In this document: positions 1 to 7,991 of the stretch, piece by piece
How the letters are laid out: each line of letters opens with the position of its first letter
Position numbering within the stretch: position 1 is the stretch's first letter
IMG/VR virus record: IMGVR_UViG_3300032294_000871
Coordinates: 1-30,172 of that record
Reading direction: 5' to 3' (one strand)
From: a virus
DNA: 30,172 bases
Notes under the pieces: generated by a model
What the model was told of the DNA's origin: nothing
The model's database searches: none
What the model saw: only the letters and a program-made list of their open reading frames with translations
Made by a program: the position numbers and the translations under genes

Positions 1-574
1 TTGTTCCGTTCAACGCAATCCATGATGATAGTGTATGCGCTGTTCCTGTCCCATTGTTTTGAAACAACTCAAACTCCAACCAAATGCTTTCACCGTCAGC
101 TATTGTATTCGCTGGCACTGTAAAAGAAATGATACTTCGCACCGCTGTTGTATTCTCGGCATCCAGTGCAGTGACTGTATATGTTGTGTCACCAGCTGCA
201 ACACTTGCCCATGTCTGATCGCCACGCAAGTACGTCGAACTGTTCGCCGTGCCAGTACCAAGACGGGCAGTGGCAACAGTGCCAGTTGTGATTGCGCTTG
301 CATCAAGATTGTTGACAGCAACTGTCAGTGTTTCGTTGCCACCATTGTTGTTCTCGGTTAACCCAATACCAGTGCCAGCAACCAGCTTGCCATTTAAGTA
401 GCCAGCTGTTGTGTCATTCAAACTGACACGCACCTTGTCATCGGTGTCAGTGACTGTGTTGGTGACTATGACGTTTTCAGGATCTGTTGCATCGACTGCA
501 ATGCCAGTACCAGCTGTGATTGTTTGCACACCACCACCAACACCACCACCATTGTTGTTGATTGATTCAATCAT
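1..574 (-). CDS. Tail fibre / receptor-binding-type structural protein (N-terminal part, runs off the left edge)
   Basis: ATG at 574 overlaps the stop of the upstream gene as ATGA. The frame is open to base 1, giving 191 visible residues. The start is Gly/Asn-rich, followed by beta-rich Thr/Val/Gly sequence. Around residues 92-123 it has a motif of the type ATARLGTGTAN..YLRGDQTW, common in phage tail-fibre and other virion adhesion proteins. The last visible part (DGESIWLEFELF) looks like the start of the beta-sandwich domain that usually ends such proteins. The missing C-terminus matches well in kind with the fragment at 29950-30172. Family assignment is by motif resemblance; the binding target is unknown. 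Confidence 0.75.
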   Translation of the reverse strand, partial: MIESINNNGGGVGGGVQTITAGTGIAVDATDPENVIVTNTVTDTDDKVRVSLNDTTAGYLNGKLVAGTGIGLTENNNGGNETLTVAVNNLDASAITTGTVATARLGTGTANSSTYLRGDQTWASVAAGDTTYTVTALDAENTTAVRSIISFTVPANTIADGESIWLEFELFQNNGTGTAHTLSSWIALNGT

Positions 575-879
575 GCGTTGTCATCCCTCTTAACACGAAA
601 TGCTTGCCAGTAGCAATTGGGGTTGTTCTCAATCGCAATCACTCTGATCGTTGTGTTCAATCCAACATCAACACGATACGGTGTGTCCTTGTTAAGCTTG
701 AATCCAACTGTTGTTGTTGGTGCGCTTCCGTCAAACGTGATGCGCATATCATGCTGGTGGCATTCGATCAAAACGAAATCGCTGTCAGCTGGTGGTGTGA
801 TTGTAACAGCAGTCGAGTTGTTCAATGCTTGCGTTTGCATCGTACCAACACGAATGCCAGTGAAACCAGTGATGCCCAT
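571..879 (-). CDS. Small structural protein of unknown function (102 aa)
   Basis: ATG at 879 has a good ribosome binding site, AGGAG, eight bases upstream. The stop overlaps the fibre gene start (ATGA). The protein is beta-rich and soluble, with no signal peptide or membrane segment, and a short hydrophilic tail ending VKRDDNA. It lies between the capsid genes and the fibre gene, which suggests a virion component such as a head decoration or fibre-anchoring protein. I do not recognise a family; the role is inferred only from position. Confidence 0.75.
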   Translation of the reverse strand: MGITGFTGIRVGTMQTQALNNSTAVTITPPADSDFVLIECHQHDMRITFDGSAPTTTVGFKLNKDTPYRVDVGLNTTIRVIAIENNPNCYWQAFRVKRDDNA

Positions 880-903
880 TGTTTGTGTCTCCTGATTGAA
901 GTT

Positions 904-930
904 GACTGGGGTGCGCAGTGCACCCCAATC
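904..930 (-). promoter_or_regulatory. GC-rich intergenic hairpin without U-tract
   Basis: TGGGGTGC (907-914) and GCACCCCA (920-927) form an 8-bp perfect stem around a five-base loop, with two more pairs beyond one mismatch. It fills the gap between two structural genes. On the minus strand it is followed by GTCAACTTC, not a U run, so it is more likely an mRNA stability or processing element, or a partial terminator, than a full terminator. Confidence 0.5.
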
Positions 931-942
931 AGATTCAACTGT

Positions 943-1395
943 TTACGCGTTGTTCAGAACAGCAGCGACGCCCTTGCCAGCAGCATCGAGTGACTGGTTT
1001 GCAACCTTGCCACAATTGTACTTTGCAGCGATTGCAACACCAGTTGTTCCGTTGCCAGCAACAGCAACAAGTTGCAGATAGCGCTTCAAACCTTGCGTGT
1101 TGATTTCGAACGAAAAGATCTTGTTGTCATCTGTTGCAGATGGCAGCGTTGAACCATTCGCACCGTAGACAAGCGTGCTGATGTCACTTGGTGATGACAG
1201 CGTTGTTGAGTTAGTAGCAACGTCTGACTCTTGTACCTTCAACGTTGTCAGTGCAATGTCAGTTGCTCCGATGATCACATCAATGTTCACGAAGTCAACG
1301 CCAGCAGTGTCAATAACAAATGACGATGCTGTTGCATTGTCAATTGTCTGTGGAAGAATGGCAATGCCCTTCTTTGCTTGTTGTAGTTGTTCCAT
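943..1395 (-). CDS. Conserved virion-type protein next to the major capsid protein (150 aa)
   Basis: ATG at 1395 is preceded by AAGGA at suitable spacing. The sequence resembles a group of phage structural proteins found just downstream of the capsid gene. These typically have a segment like ATASSFVIDTAGVDF, a following hydrophobic beta strand, and a Ser/Thr-rich middle (here LKVQESDVATNSTTLSS at residues 52-68). The C-terminal third contains LKRYLQLVAVAG and is Ala/Gly-rich. A head decoration, cement or head-completion role is plausible but not shown by the sequence. Its distance to the capsid gene is only 12 bases, so the two are co-transcribed. Confidence 0.75.
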   Translation of the reverse strand: MEQLQQAKKGIAILPQTIDNATASSFVIDTAGVDFVNIDVIIGATDIALTTLKVQESDVATNSTTLSSPSDISTLVYGANGSTLPSATDDNKIFSFEINTQGLKRYLQLVAVAGNGTTGVAIAAKYNCGKVANQSLDAAGKGVAAVLNNA

Positions 1396-1407
1396 TGCTT
1401 TTAGTCC

Positions 1408-2835
1408 TTAGTTCTTAGTGATGAGAGCAGCAACAGAACCACGCTTGCGGTTTGCAGCAGTTGCATTGTAGTTGCCAATGTCGTGCACGTTAATGTCGAA
1501 GCGCTCTGTTGTAACAACTTCCCAGATCTGCGTGCGAATGTTCTTGTCAGTCTCTACGGTTGTTGCCTTCAGATCACCAAAGTCAACAGCGTTTGACATA
1601 GAACCAAAGTAGACAGGGATGTCATTTGCAGCAGACTCTGTTGCCATTGTTTCTGCGAACACAACTGGGTAACCGTCGAAGCGCTCTTGTGGAACACCAT
1701 TGACAACTTCAGTTGCAGTAACACCACCAGCTGCATAGGCTGCTTTCGCCATCACGTCAAAATAGAATTGCGATGTTGTGAAGTAAGCGTAGTCATTGCC
1801 TTGTCCCTGACGTACCTTGCCACGAAGCGATGCGAGTGAATCGCGTGTGATACCAGACCATGCATTTGTTGGTGCAACAACAGCACTTGCAAGCTTTGCC
1901 TTGTCAGCATCTGATGTCCATGTGCCACCAGCGTTTTCAAGTGTCTGCTGAAATGCATAACGCAGACCCATCACACCACCATGTGTGCTTGTGCCATCAC
2001 CAACAAAAAGACACTTGTCTTCCTTGTCAGCGAGTGCGTATGCAGCCTCACGTGTGATCTCATCAACTACATTGACAAGTGCATCATCAGCAAGTTCATA
2101 CGACACGAATGTAAGGTGACCAAGCTTCTTTGCAGAGAGCGTTGTGAAACCATAGCTAAGATCAGATGCAGTTGGTGCAACGCCTTCACTAACGAAGTAC
2201 ACATTTTGATCACCATTGATCTTGATGCGCTTGTGTGTTGCAGAAGACATTGGAACGACGCGTGCGTACTGGCGAGCAATACCACGTGGTTCCTTGAGTG
2301 ACCAAATTGCATCTTCCCAGAAGTCAGGCACAAGCACGCCAGCGCTTGCATCGTTGCCTTCTGTCATTGTCTTGAATCCAACACCATTGTCAACGCACCA
2401 CTGGTACGAAGCCTGATCACCACCAACGGCCTTCAGGAACTTGCCAACCTTGAATGCATCTTCGTTGCTCTTGAAATGCTTTGCGTTGTGGCGTGTCTTC
2501 ACACTGATCTTTGGTGTTGACTTTGTGCCAGTTGGCAGTGCGTTGCTTGGTGCGCTCCAATCAGCTGACTTTATACCAGCAACAGCAGCACGTGCGGCAA
2601 GCTTCTTCTTACGGATGTTGTCAAGCTTTGTGATCTTCTCAGTAACAGCAAGCACCTGATCAGCTGACAGCGTTTGTGCTGTTGCTTCATCGCTGTCATC
2701 TTCTGGCATTGTTGGTTCTGTGTAGAACAGAAGTGCATCACGTACTTGTGCAAGTGTTGCAGCCATTTCTTCTGGTGTTGCATTTGGATTCGCAAGGAGC
2801 GCATCCAGCAATGCAAGGATTTCTTCCATTGTCAT
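1408..2835 (-). CDS. HK97-family major capsid protein with N-terminal scaffold (delta) domain
   Basis: The 475-aa protein forms the icosahedral shell. Residues 1 to about 110 are acidic and helix-rich (EEILALLDALLANPNATPEE and the following helix), as expected for the delta domain that HK97-type capsids use as internal scaffold and that the prohead protease removes. From about residue 150 the HK97 fold follows, with typical elements such as GVLVPDFWEDAIWSL, ARVVPMSSATHKRI and FVSYELADDALVNVVDEI. ATG at 2835 overlaps the protease stop as ATGA; GAAGG lies upstream. Protease and capsid are adjacent, the standard order. A second ATG two codons later could also be used. Confidence 0.93.
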   Translation of the reverse strand: MTMEEILALLDALLANPNATPEEMAATLAQVRDALLFYTEPTMPEDDSDEATAQTLSADQVLAVTEKITKLDNIRKKKLAARAAVAGIKSADWSAPSNALPTGTKSTPKISVKTRHNAKHFKSNEDAFKVGKFLKAVGGDQASYQWCVDNGVGFKTMTEGNDASAGVLVPDFWEDAIWSLKEPRGIARQYARVVPMSSATHKRIKINGDQNVYFVSEGVAPTASDLSYGFTTLSAKKLGHLTFVSYELADDALVNVVDEITREAAYALADKEDKCLFVGDGTSTHGGVMGLRYAFQQTLENAGGTWTSDADKAKLASAVVAPTNAWSGITRDSLASLRGKVRQGQGNDYAYFTTSQFYFDVMAKAAYAAGGVTATEVVNGVPQERFDGYPVVFAETMATESAANDIPVYFGSMSNAVDFGDLKATTVETDKNIRTQIWEVVTTERFDINVHDIGNYNATAANRKRGSVAALITKN

Positions 2836-3581
2836 AGGTCGAGACCTTCAAAAAAGTTTTTCAATACGATGTGTTGTAGTTGTGATGAAGCATGCGTTTT
2901 GCCCTCTTCAGTTTTGGGACGTGGTGCAGCTTCATCAAGAATGTGCATGATCTCTTTGCGTGCTTTGCCCAATGCATCTGCCAATGCAGTAAGCGCAACA
3001 ACATTGCGATTGCTCAACACGCGCCCTGCCTTGACACGCATTGCAGCACGTGCTTTGGTAGCTGCAACCGCTTCCATGATTTCCGTTTCCAGCAAATCAA
3101 TGCGATCGTCAAAACCAGCTGACTTCACTGCAAGCAGTGATGTTGCTGGGTTAGCACCCACAAGCACTGGTGACCATTCGTGCAATCGCACTTCATAGAG
3201 TTCACGCACGCCATCTTTGTAGCCATCGGTCACGACTTCGTAACCAATGGAGAACTCGCGGAACAATCCGCGTTTGATCTTCAGATATGTTTCCCATGAT
3301 GATGGGATGTCTTCAAAGAACTGACCGCGTATGTACAGACCGCCAAGATGCTTGATTGCATCTGGCAATCGGTTGTCACCAGCAGCCAATTCTTCAACAT
3401 CAATCGTTGTTGCAACTGGGTTGTTCCAATCATGGGAAAGCACACCAGTTGGTAAGCCTTGCGCAAGTGACTTGGTGAATGCACCAGACATCACGCGTTC
3501 GTTGTAGCTGTCGATGTTACCAAACACAGACACGACGGCTTCAATGATGCCTTCGTGTTGTGCCTTCACATCTGCATACAT
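2832..3581 (-). CDS. Prohead protease (HK97 gp4 / peptidase S78 family)
   Basis: This 249-aa protein is the serine protease that matures the prohead by removing the capsid delta domain. Visible family motifs are the early strand IIEAVVSVFGNIDSYNERVM, the catalytic-His motif GVLSHDWNNP (His50) and the catalytic-Ser motif FREFSIGYE (Ser111), followed by LYEVRLHEWSPVLVGANP. The C-terminal 100 residues are basic and helical, probably removed by self-cleavage. I chose ATG at 3581, which has purine-rich AAAAGAGAAA upstream. An in-frame GTG at 3602 would add seven residues but has no ribosome binding site. The stop overlaps the capsid start. Confidence 0.9.
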   Translation of the reverse strand: MYADVKAQHEGIIEAVVSVFGNIDSYNERVMSGAFTKSLAQGLPTGVLSHDWNNPVATTIDVEELAAGDNRLPDAIKHLGGLYIRGQFFEDIPSSWETYLKIKRGLFREFSIGYEVVTDGYKDGVRELYEVRLHEWSPVLVGANPATSLLAVKSAGFDDRIDLLETEIMEAVAATKARAAMRVKAGRVLSNRNVVALTALADALGKARKEIMHILDEAAPRPKTEEGKTHASSQLQHIVLKNFFEGLDL

Positions 3582-3610
3582 GGTTTTGGTTTCTCTTTTC
3601 ACGGTGCGAA

Positions 3611-3639
3611 TCTATACAAATAGTTTGGGAAATACGCAA
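3611..3639 (-). promoter_or_regulatory. Possible sigma70-type promoter before the protease/capsid genes
   Basis: In the 71-base gap between portal-MuF and protease, the minus strand reads TTGCGT (3634-3639), 17 bases, then TATAGA (3611-3616). Spacing is ideal and each box has about four of six consensus bases. The surrounding sequence is AT-rich. It would give extra transcription of protease, capsid and downstream structural genes. Moderate to low confidence, since boxes are imperfect. Confidence 0.35.
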
Positions 3640-3652
3640 GCAAAATGTGCAA

Positions 3653-5764
3653 CTATCGTGCTTGTCTGTCGATATTCTTTCTGCGTACTGGACGCAACAC
3701 GCAACGACAACGGACAACTTCACCAGCTACTGAACCGATGCCCGGCCCCTGTAACGTGCCGTTGAACTTCGCCCCCATTTCAACCCACTTGCCATCAAGA
3801 GCACGATGCGATTCACGCACGCGTCCATCACGGCGCGTTGTCCATACCTTCACAATTTCGTTCTGCTTGTCAACTTCACTATCATTCAGATTCGACCATG
3901 TTGTTGTAGCAATCTTCGTACTGGATGCACGTGCTTGCGTTTGTGCAATTGCTTGTGCACGTGATTGTTTCAACGTGTCAAACTTTTCCATCAGCTTCTT
4001 TTCAATGTCTTCTGCTGATGAACCCGACATGCTCGCAACAGTATCTTGCACTTCTTGCTGAATAGTGCCAACGCTGTCTGTGATGTTTGCAGCCATGTCC
4101 CTGTTCAGTTCAGCAACAATCTTGTCAATCTCACTTTCAACGCTGGTGAAGTCTGCATTTACTTCCGTCACTGCCAGCTTCATAATTTGCTTTGCAAGAT
4201 TCTTGCGCCATGCACCAGTTGCCTTCATGTACTGATCAATCAGCAGTTGCATCTTTGGATCGTTCTGCTTGGTGTCGTACTGTGCACCAGACTTCGTTGC
4301 GTTGCTGATCAGCACTTTGCCAATGCCTTCAATCAACTTGCTGGTATCAGTTTGCAGTGACTTGCTGAATGTGCCAATGGTGTTGTCCATTGATTTCCAG
4401 AACGCTTCTGCTTTCACGTCTGTTGTCTGATCAATCTGGCCTTCTGTTGGATATTCAACTGGTTGCCACTTTGCATCTTGCACAAGCTCTGTTGCAGTCT
4501 GGTTGCGTGCTGCATCCTTGCCATTAAGCGCAAGCACAGATTGCTTTGCTGACAACATGCCAAATGCTGGTGCTGGTGTCACAAGTGAATATGCATACTT
4601 GTCACCACCTTCTGGTGCTGGTGGATAGCCCAGACGCTGGCGTGCTTCATCGACTGTCACAAGGTTTGCATTGAACGTTGCAATGACTGGATAGATAACC
4701 GCATCGGGATCTGATTGCAGAGCACCAACGTTGCTGGTGTCAAACTCCACATCAACTTCAGGGTACTCATTGCCAAACGATAGTTCAACTTGCTCCTCCC
4801 ATGTGTTCCATGTTGGCACGCGTGTCAGCAACGTGTATTCTTGAAACGCTGTTTGCATGTTGCTGTATGTGCTCGACTGCAAACCAGCCATCGTCATTGC
4901 AACTGATGGATGCACCCGATAGATACCACAGATAGCAGTTTCGTATTGCGCGAATTGCGTGCCAGCTTCCATCTTGCTAACGTCCAAACCCATCTGTGTG
5001 TAAGACATACCAGATGGCAGCACGATAGGCTTACCACGATTGCGACCAGTGGTGTTGGTTTGGAACTGCTCTTTCAGTGACTCTGCTTGCTGCTGGTTGA
5101 TTGTCTGCTGAACAGACAACACGCCAGATGGAACACCGTTGTTGCGAAGGTAGCTGTACAGCGTCTGCATCAATTCGTTGTACGTGTCAATGTTGATACC
5201 AGCAGCACGGATTGGAGAGATACCAAGAATTGGATTCAACGGATCAATGTAGTACGACCGAATGTGGATGATGTCTCTGGGATCAATCTCTTTTGATACG
5301 TTGTCGTATTGGTATTGGTAGTAATCAACCCATTGCCCAGATTCACTGATTGGCACGATGTGTCCACTGTGGTATGGTCGTAGTTCAATCACTTGTCCAT
5401 ACACGTTGCGTACCTTGTGAATGTATGCATTGCCACCAATGTCAACATACGTGCTGACGTATTGCCAGAACATACTTTGTGACATGTCCTTGTTTGGTCT
5501 CCTGAACAAACGTGTCAATGGATGCTGTGGTATGATCTCTTTCGTGATCGGATCAACAGCAGTCAATGGTGGTTCATTCATTGTCTGTGCACGCGTTGCA
5601 ATGCAAGCAAGCACCACTTGATTGAGATATGCGTTTGCTTGCTGTTCAAACGCACGCCTGTCTGGTGCAGAAAAACGATTGCCAGTGGTTGACATGATCG
5701 GCATGCCAGTTGATTTGACAGCCCAATTCAGTACGCTGTCACGGATGGTGTCAAGTAATCCCAT
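3653..5764 (-). CDS. Portal protein fused to a C-terminal MuF-like domain (703 aa)
   Basis: Residues 1 to about 400 are an HK97-type portal: ACIATRAQTMNEPPL, the HPLTRLFRRPN segment, GGNAYIHKVRN, IIHIRSYYIDPLNPILGISP, and a C-terminal LVTVDEARQRLGYPPAPEGGD, a typical portal ending. Residues about 440-600 are helical. The last 110 residues resemble the Mu gpF-like minor head domain: IAQTQARASSTK, then TTRRDGRVRESHRALDG and the closing VVRCRCVLRPVRR. The portal forms the dodecameric DNA-entry vertex; MuF-like domains belong to minor head proteins sometimes injected with DNA. Usually these are two genes; one uninterrupted frame carries both here. ATG overlaps the terminase stop (TAATG). Confidence 0.9.
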   Translation of the reverse strand: MGLLDTIRDSVLNWAVKSTGMPIMSTTGNRFSAPDRRAFEQQANAYLNQVVLACIATRAQTMNEPPLTAVDPITKEIIPQHPLTRLFRRPNKDMSQSMFWQYVSTYVDIGGNAYIHKVRNVYGQVIELRPYHSGHIVPISESGQWVDYYQYQYDNVSKEIDPRDIIHIRSYYIDPLNPILGISPIRAAGINIDTYNELMQTLYSYLRNNGVPSGVLSVQQTINQQQAESLKEQFQTNTTGRNRGKPIVLPSGMSYTQMGLDVSKMEAGTQFAQYETAICGIYRVHPSVAMTMAGLQSSTYSNMQTAFQEYTLLTRVPTWNTWEEQVELSFGNEYPEVDVEFDTSNVGALQSDPDAVIYPVIATFNANLVTVDEARQRLGYPPAPEGGDKYAYSLVTPAPAFGMLSAKQSVLALNGKDAARNQTATELVQDAKWQPVEYPTEGQIDQTTDVKAEAFWKSMDNTIGTFSKSLQTDTSKLIEGIGKVLISNATKSGAQYDTKQNDPKMQLLIDQYMKATGAWRKNLAKQIMKLAVTEVNADFTSVESEIDKIVAELNRDMAANITDSVGTIQQEVQDTVASMSGSSAEDIEKKLMEKFDTLKQSRAQAIAQTQARASSTKIATTTWSNLNDSEVDKQNEIVKVWTTRRDGRVRESHRALDGKWVEMGAKFNGTLQGPGIGSVAGEVVRCRCVLRPVRRKNIDRQAR

Positions 5765-6927
5765 TAGAGTGCTATGATTTCAAGTTTGTTTTGAAGTGCG
5801 TTGACTGCATACACAAGTGCATCAACTGTATCATCATGTTCGCCATTTGGAAAGTTCAGCAGTTCATCTTCAAAGTACATCGGCAAACCACGTGTCAAGT
5901 GCAGATAGCCATGTTCAATCTTGCCTTCAACTGGCATGAACCTTGCAAGCTTGTCACCATGTGGTGTCACTGGGTCAATCGGTAACATCGTGGTGCGCAT
6001 CAACTCTTGTGCAACGTATGCTTGCGCTTGCACTTTCTCAATGGCAATCGTTGTGGGGTTCCACTTGTCTGCATACATCTTGATAGTGTGCAGAATGTCG
6101 TTGAACGTTAGATGCTCTCTGTACACATCAAGCACATGCACATTGCCAGTGGTGTCTTCACCGACAACAACAATGGCAGTGAAGTCAGCTTCGTTTTTCA
6201 TTGACACAGCCAAATCAACACCCATTGCAACACGTGCAATCGTTGGTGCTGTGCTATAACGCAACCATTCACGTTTAACGCGTGCACCTTCAACATCAAC
6301 ATATTCAGCAAGCCATTCTTGTCGCCATGCGCTCGTTGGTAGATTCTTGCGCTGGCGTTCTATCTCTGCTGCTTTCAAGTGTGGGTTGCGGTGCTCTGAC
6401 GTCACTGGTATGTGGATGCATGCCCAGTCAGGATCACCACGATTGTCATCTTCCAAGCGCTTGAAATAGTTGTTGCCTTTTGGCGTGCTGAAGAAATACG
6501 CATCACCTTCTAAGTCAGCCAGCGTTGCACTGATCACATACAGCCATGCATCTTCTAAGTTCACACTATGTGCAGCTTCATCAATGATCACACGACCGTA
6601 GTGGTTGCCTCGCATGCCATCAAAACGATGCAGACCAAAGAAATGGATTGCAGCACCAGTCACCAGTTCAATCACACCATCTTTGATCTTGATGTTGCTG
6701 ATGATGGGTGACAGACCATGTACGCATTCAACCCAGCGCTTTTCATATTCAGTGGCTGTGGGCATGATGAATGCAGAAGGCAGACCGTTGCAGCCAGCTT
6801 CTGCCAATAGGTTGTATGACAGAACAGACTTGCCAAAACGACGGTGACAACGAATGTGATTGAACCGCTTGCGTTGCGAAACAATGAATGACTGCCCACT
6901 ATGCGGATTCGCATCAATCGCGCGCAT
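5764..6927 (-). CDS. terL: Terminase large subunit (packaging ATPase and nuclease)
   Basis: The 387-aa DNA-packaging motor has an N-terminal ATPase and a C-terminal RNase H-fold nuclease. Walker A-like motif HRRFGKS at residues 28-34, Walker B VIIDEAA at 113-119, and coupling motif FFSTPKG at 145-151. Nuclease acidic residues are visible at GVDLA (Asp238), IAIEKV (Glu297) and GEHDDTVDALVYA (Asp365, Asp366, Asp369). ATG at 6927 overlaps the terS end by 14 bases. The frame extends upstream to 7041, but that part lies inside terS and is not family-like. The stop forms TAATG with the portal start. Confidence 0.93.
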   Translation of the reverse strand: MRAIDANPHSGQSFIVSQRKRFNHIRCHRRFGKSVLSYNLLAEAGCNGLPSAFIMPTATEYEKRWVECVHGLSPIISNIKIKDGVIELVTGAAIHFFGLHRFDGMRGNHYGRVIIDEAAHSVNLEDAWLYVISATLADLEGDAYFFSTPKGNNYFKRLEDDNRGDPDWACIHIPVTSEHRNPHLKAAEIERQRKNLPTSAWRQEWLAEYVDVEGARVKREWLRYSTAPTIARVAMGVDLAVSMKNEADFTAIVVVGEDTTGNVHVLDVYREHLTFNDILHTIKMYADKWNPTTIAIEKVQAQAYVAQELMRTTMLPIDPVTPHGDKLARFMPVEGKIEHGYLHLTRGLPMYFEDELLNFPNGEHDDTVDALVYAVNALQNKLEIIAL

Positions 6928-7279
6928 CGTTGTCTTCTGTGCTATCTGTTGCAATGATCTGTGGTGCGCTTCCCCAATTGAATGTGATGCGCTTGTTGCT
7001 ATCTGTCTCTGCTTTGATCTCTTGTTTGTCAGACTGTCCAAGCACTTGCTTGCCTAACCATATGAGCATCGTGACGTTGCCAGCAAGTGCAACATCCCAC
7101 TGCTTGCGACGCAATGACATCTTTCCAACAGATCTGCCTTCTGTCAGCACATCCTTGAAACGTCGTGCAAGTGTGTCATGTGAGCACCCAACGATGTGTG
7201 CTATTTCTTCGTTGGTGCATCCAATTGCAGCAAGCTTCTTGACTTGCTCTGGGTTGATGTCAATTGGTGGCCTTGCCAT
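6914..7279 (-). CDS. terS: Terminase small subunit (DNA-recognition HTH protein)
   Basis: The 121-aa protein recognises the packaging site and brings phage DNA to TerL. The N-terminus is a helix-turn-helix: INPEQVKKLAAIGCTNEEIA then HIVGCSHDTLARRFKDVL. The next segment, MSLRRKQWDVALAGNVTMLI plus WLGKQVLGQSDK, is characteristic of phage TerS proteins. The acidic C-terminus ends STEDNDARD. It begins one base after the stop of the ParB-like gene and overlaps terL by 14 bases, so the three form one translational unit. Confidence 0.9.
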   Translation of the reverse strand: MARPPIDINPEQVKKLAAIGCTNEEIAHIVGCSHDTLARRFKDVLTEGRSVGKMSLRRKQWDVALAGNVTMLIWLGKQVLGQSDKQEIKAETDSNKRITFNWGSAPQIIATDSTEDNDARD

Positions 7280-7280
7280 A

Positions 7281-7772
7281 TCAGATCTTCATCTTGCTTC
7301 CACAGTGTGGACATAGTTGCACATCATCATCTGGTGCTTGCTCTGCATCGACTTCATCAGCCATCAGTTCAGCCAGTTCATCAGCACCAAAGCCAGTCAT
7401 TGCCACATCGTATCCATCAGCATGCAGCGTGTCAAGTTCAACACGCAACAATTCTTCATCCCATCCAGCATCAAGCGCAAGACGGTTATCAGCAATGACG
7501 TATGCACGCTTCTGCTGTTCAGTCATGTATTCCAATCGCACCACTGGCACGTTATCCATTTGCAAGTGTTGTGCAGCCAGCACACGTCCGTGCCCAGCTA
7601 TGATCGTGCCATCAGAATCAATAAGCACTGGGTTGGTGAAACCAAACTCACGTATGCTCGCTGCAATACGTTTCACTTGCTCTGGTGAATGTGTACGGCT
7701 GTTACGTGCATACGGTGTCAGTGCTGACAGTTGCACGTATTCAATCTGCTGTTTGTCGGTTTTGGTACGCAT
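7281..7772 (-). CDS. ParB-like N-terminal domain protein with C-terminal zinc-knuckle half
   Basis: The 163-aa protein has the ParB/Srx-type domain over residues 8-130: IEYVQLSALTPYARNSRTH, IREFGFTNPVLIDSDGTI and the signature IIAGHGRVLAA at 57-67, then EYMTEQQKRAYVIADNRLAL. This domain is common in phage proteins where it often precedes a DNA methyltransferase; here no methylase follows. An acidic linker leads to a short CPHCGSK tail, one half of a possible zinc site. Directly upstream of terS, so a role in packaging-site handling or DNA modification is possible but unproven. ATG at 7772 was chosen because the frame upstream crosses a tRNA-like structure. Confidence 0.85.
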   Translation of the reverse strand: MRTKTDKQQIEYVQLSALTPYARNSRTHSPEQVKRIAASIREFGFTNPVLIDSDGTIIAGHGRVLAAQHLQMDNVPVVRLEYMTEQQKRAYVIADNRLALDAGWDEELLRVELDTLHADGYDVAMTGFGADELAELMADEVDAEQAPDDDVQLCPHCGSKMKI

Positions 7773-7828
7773 TATGCACCCAATGTAAGAAACGTTTGCA
7801 GAATTGCGATATGTTTTGTATGCATGTT

Positions 7829-7903
7829 GCACGCTGCTTGGATTTGAACCAAGATGCACCCAGCCATGAATCCGCGCCAACGGTTGTTGGTTGTGCCAGC
7901 GTG
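7829..7903 (-). other. tRNA-like structure (degenerate or unusual tRNA)
   Basis: On the minus strand CACGCTG and CAGCGTG form a perfect 7-bp acceptor-like stem 74 bases end to end. Just inside is a perfect T-arm, CTTGG-TTCAAAT-CCAAG, with the canonical GGTTCAAATCC consensus. CCAAC/GTTGG can form a D-like hairpin. However position 8 is not T, the D loop lacks GG, the anticodon arm does not pair well (loop ATTCATG or TTCATGG, anticodon ambiguous between TCA and CAT), and no CCA follows. It is therefore a decayed tRNA or another tRNA-shaped RNA. It sits in the largest intergenic gap (7773-7991). Confidence 0.4.
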
Positions 7904-7991
7904 TTGCCCATACGATCCCACTCGCATGGTAGTTCATCGAGTTACATAACCATGTTGCCCTGTGGTATGTTGGTGAATAGTTATTTACGCG

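Noticed and set aside
562-993. Plus-strand open frame of 143 codons
   Set aside because: It is antisense to two structural genes with good ribosome binding sites, Cys-rich without pattern, and spans the intergenic hairpin.
6928-7041. Longer start for the large terminase
   Set aside because: The added 38 residues lie inside terS in another frame and do not resemble terminase sequence.
7829-7903. Opal suppressor tRNA and UGA recoding
   Set aside because: The anticodon arm does not pair and UGA is used as the normal stop of most genes here, so recoding is not supported.
7773-7937. N-terminal extension of the ParB-like protein by 55 residues
   Set aside because: The extension runs through the tRNA-like fold, shows no domain features, and a well-placed ATG exists at 7772 right before the conserved domain.
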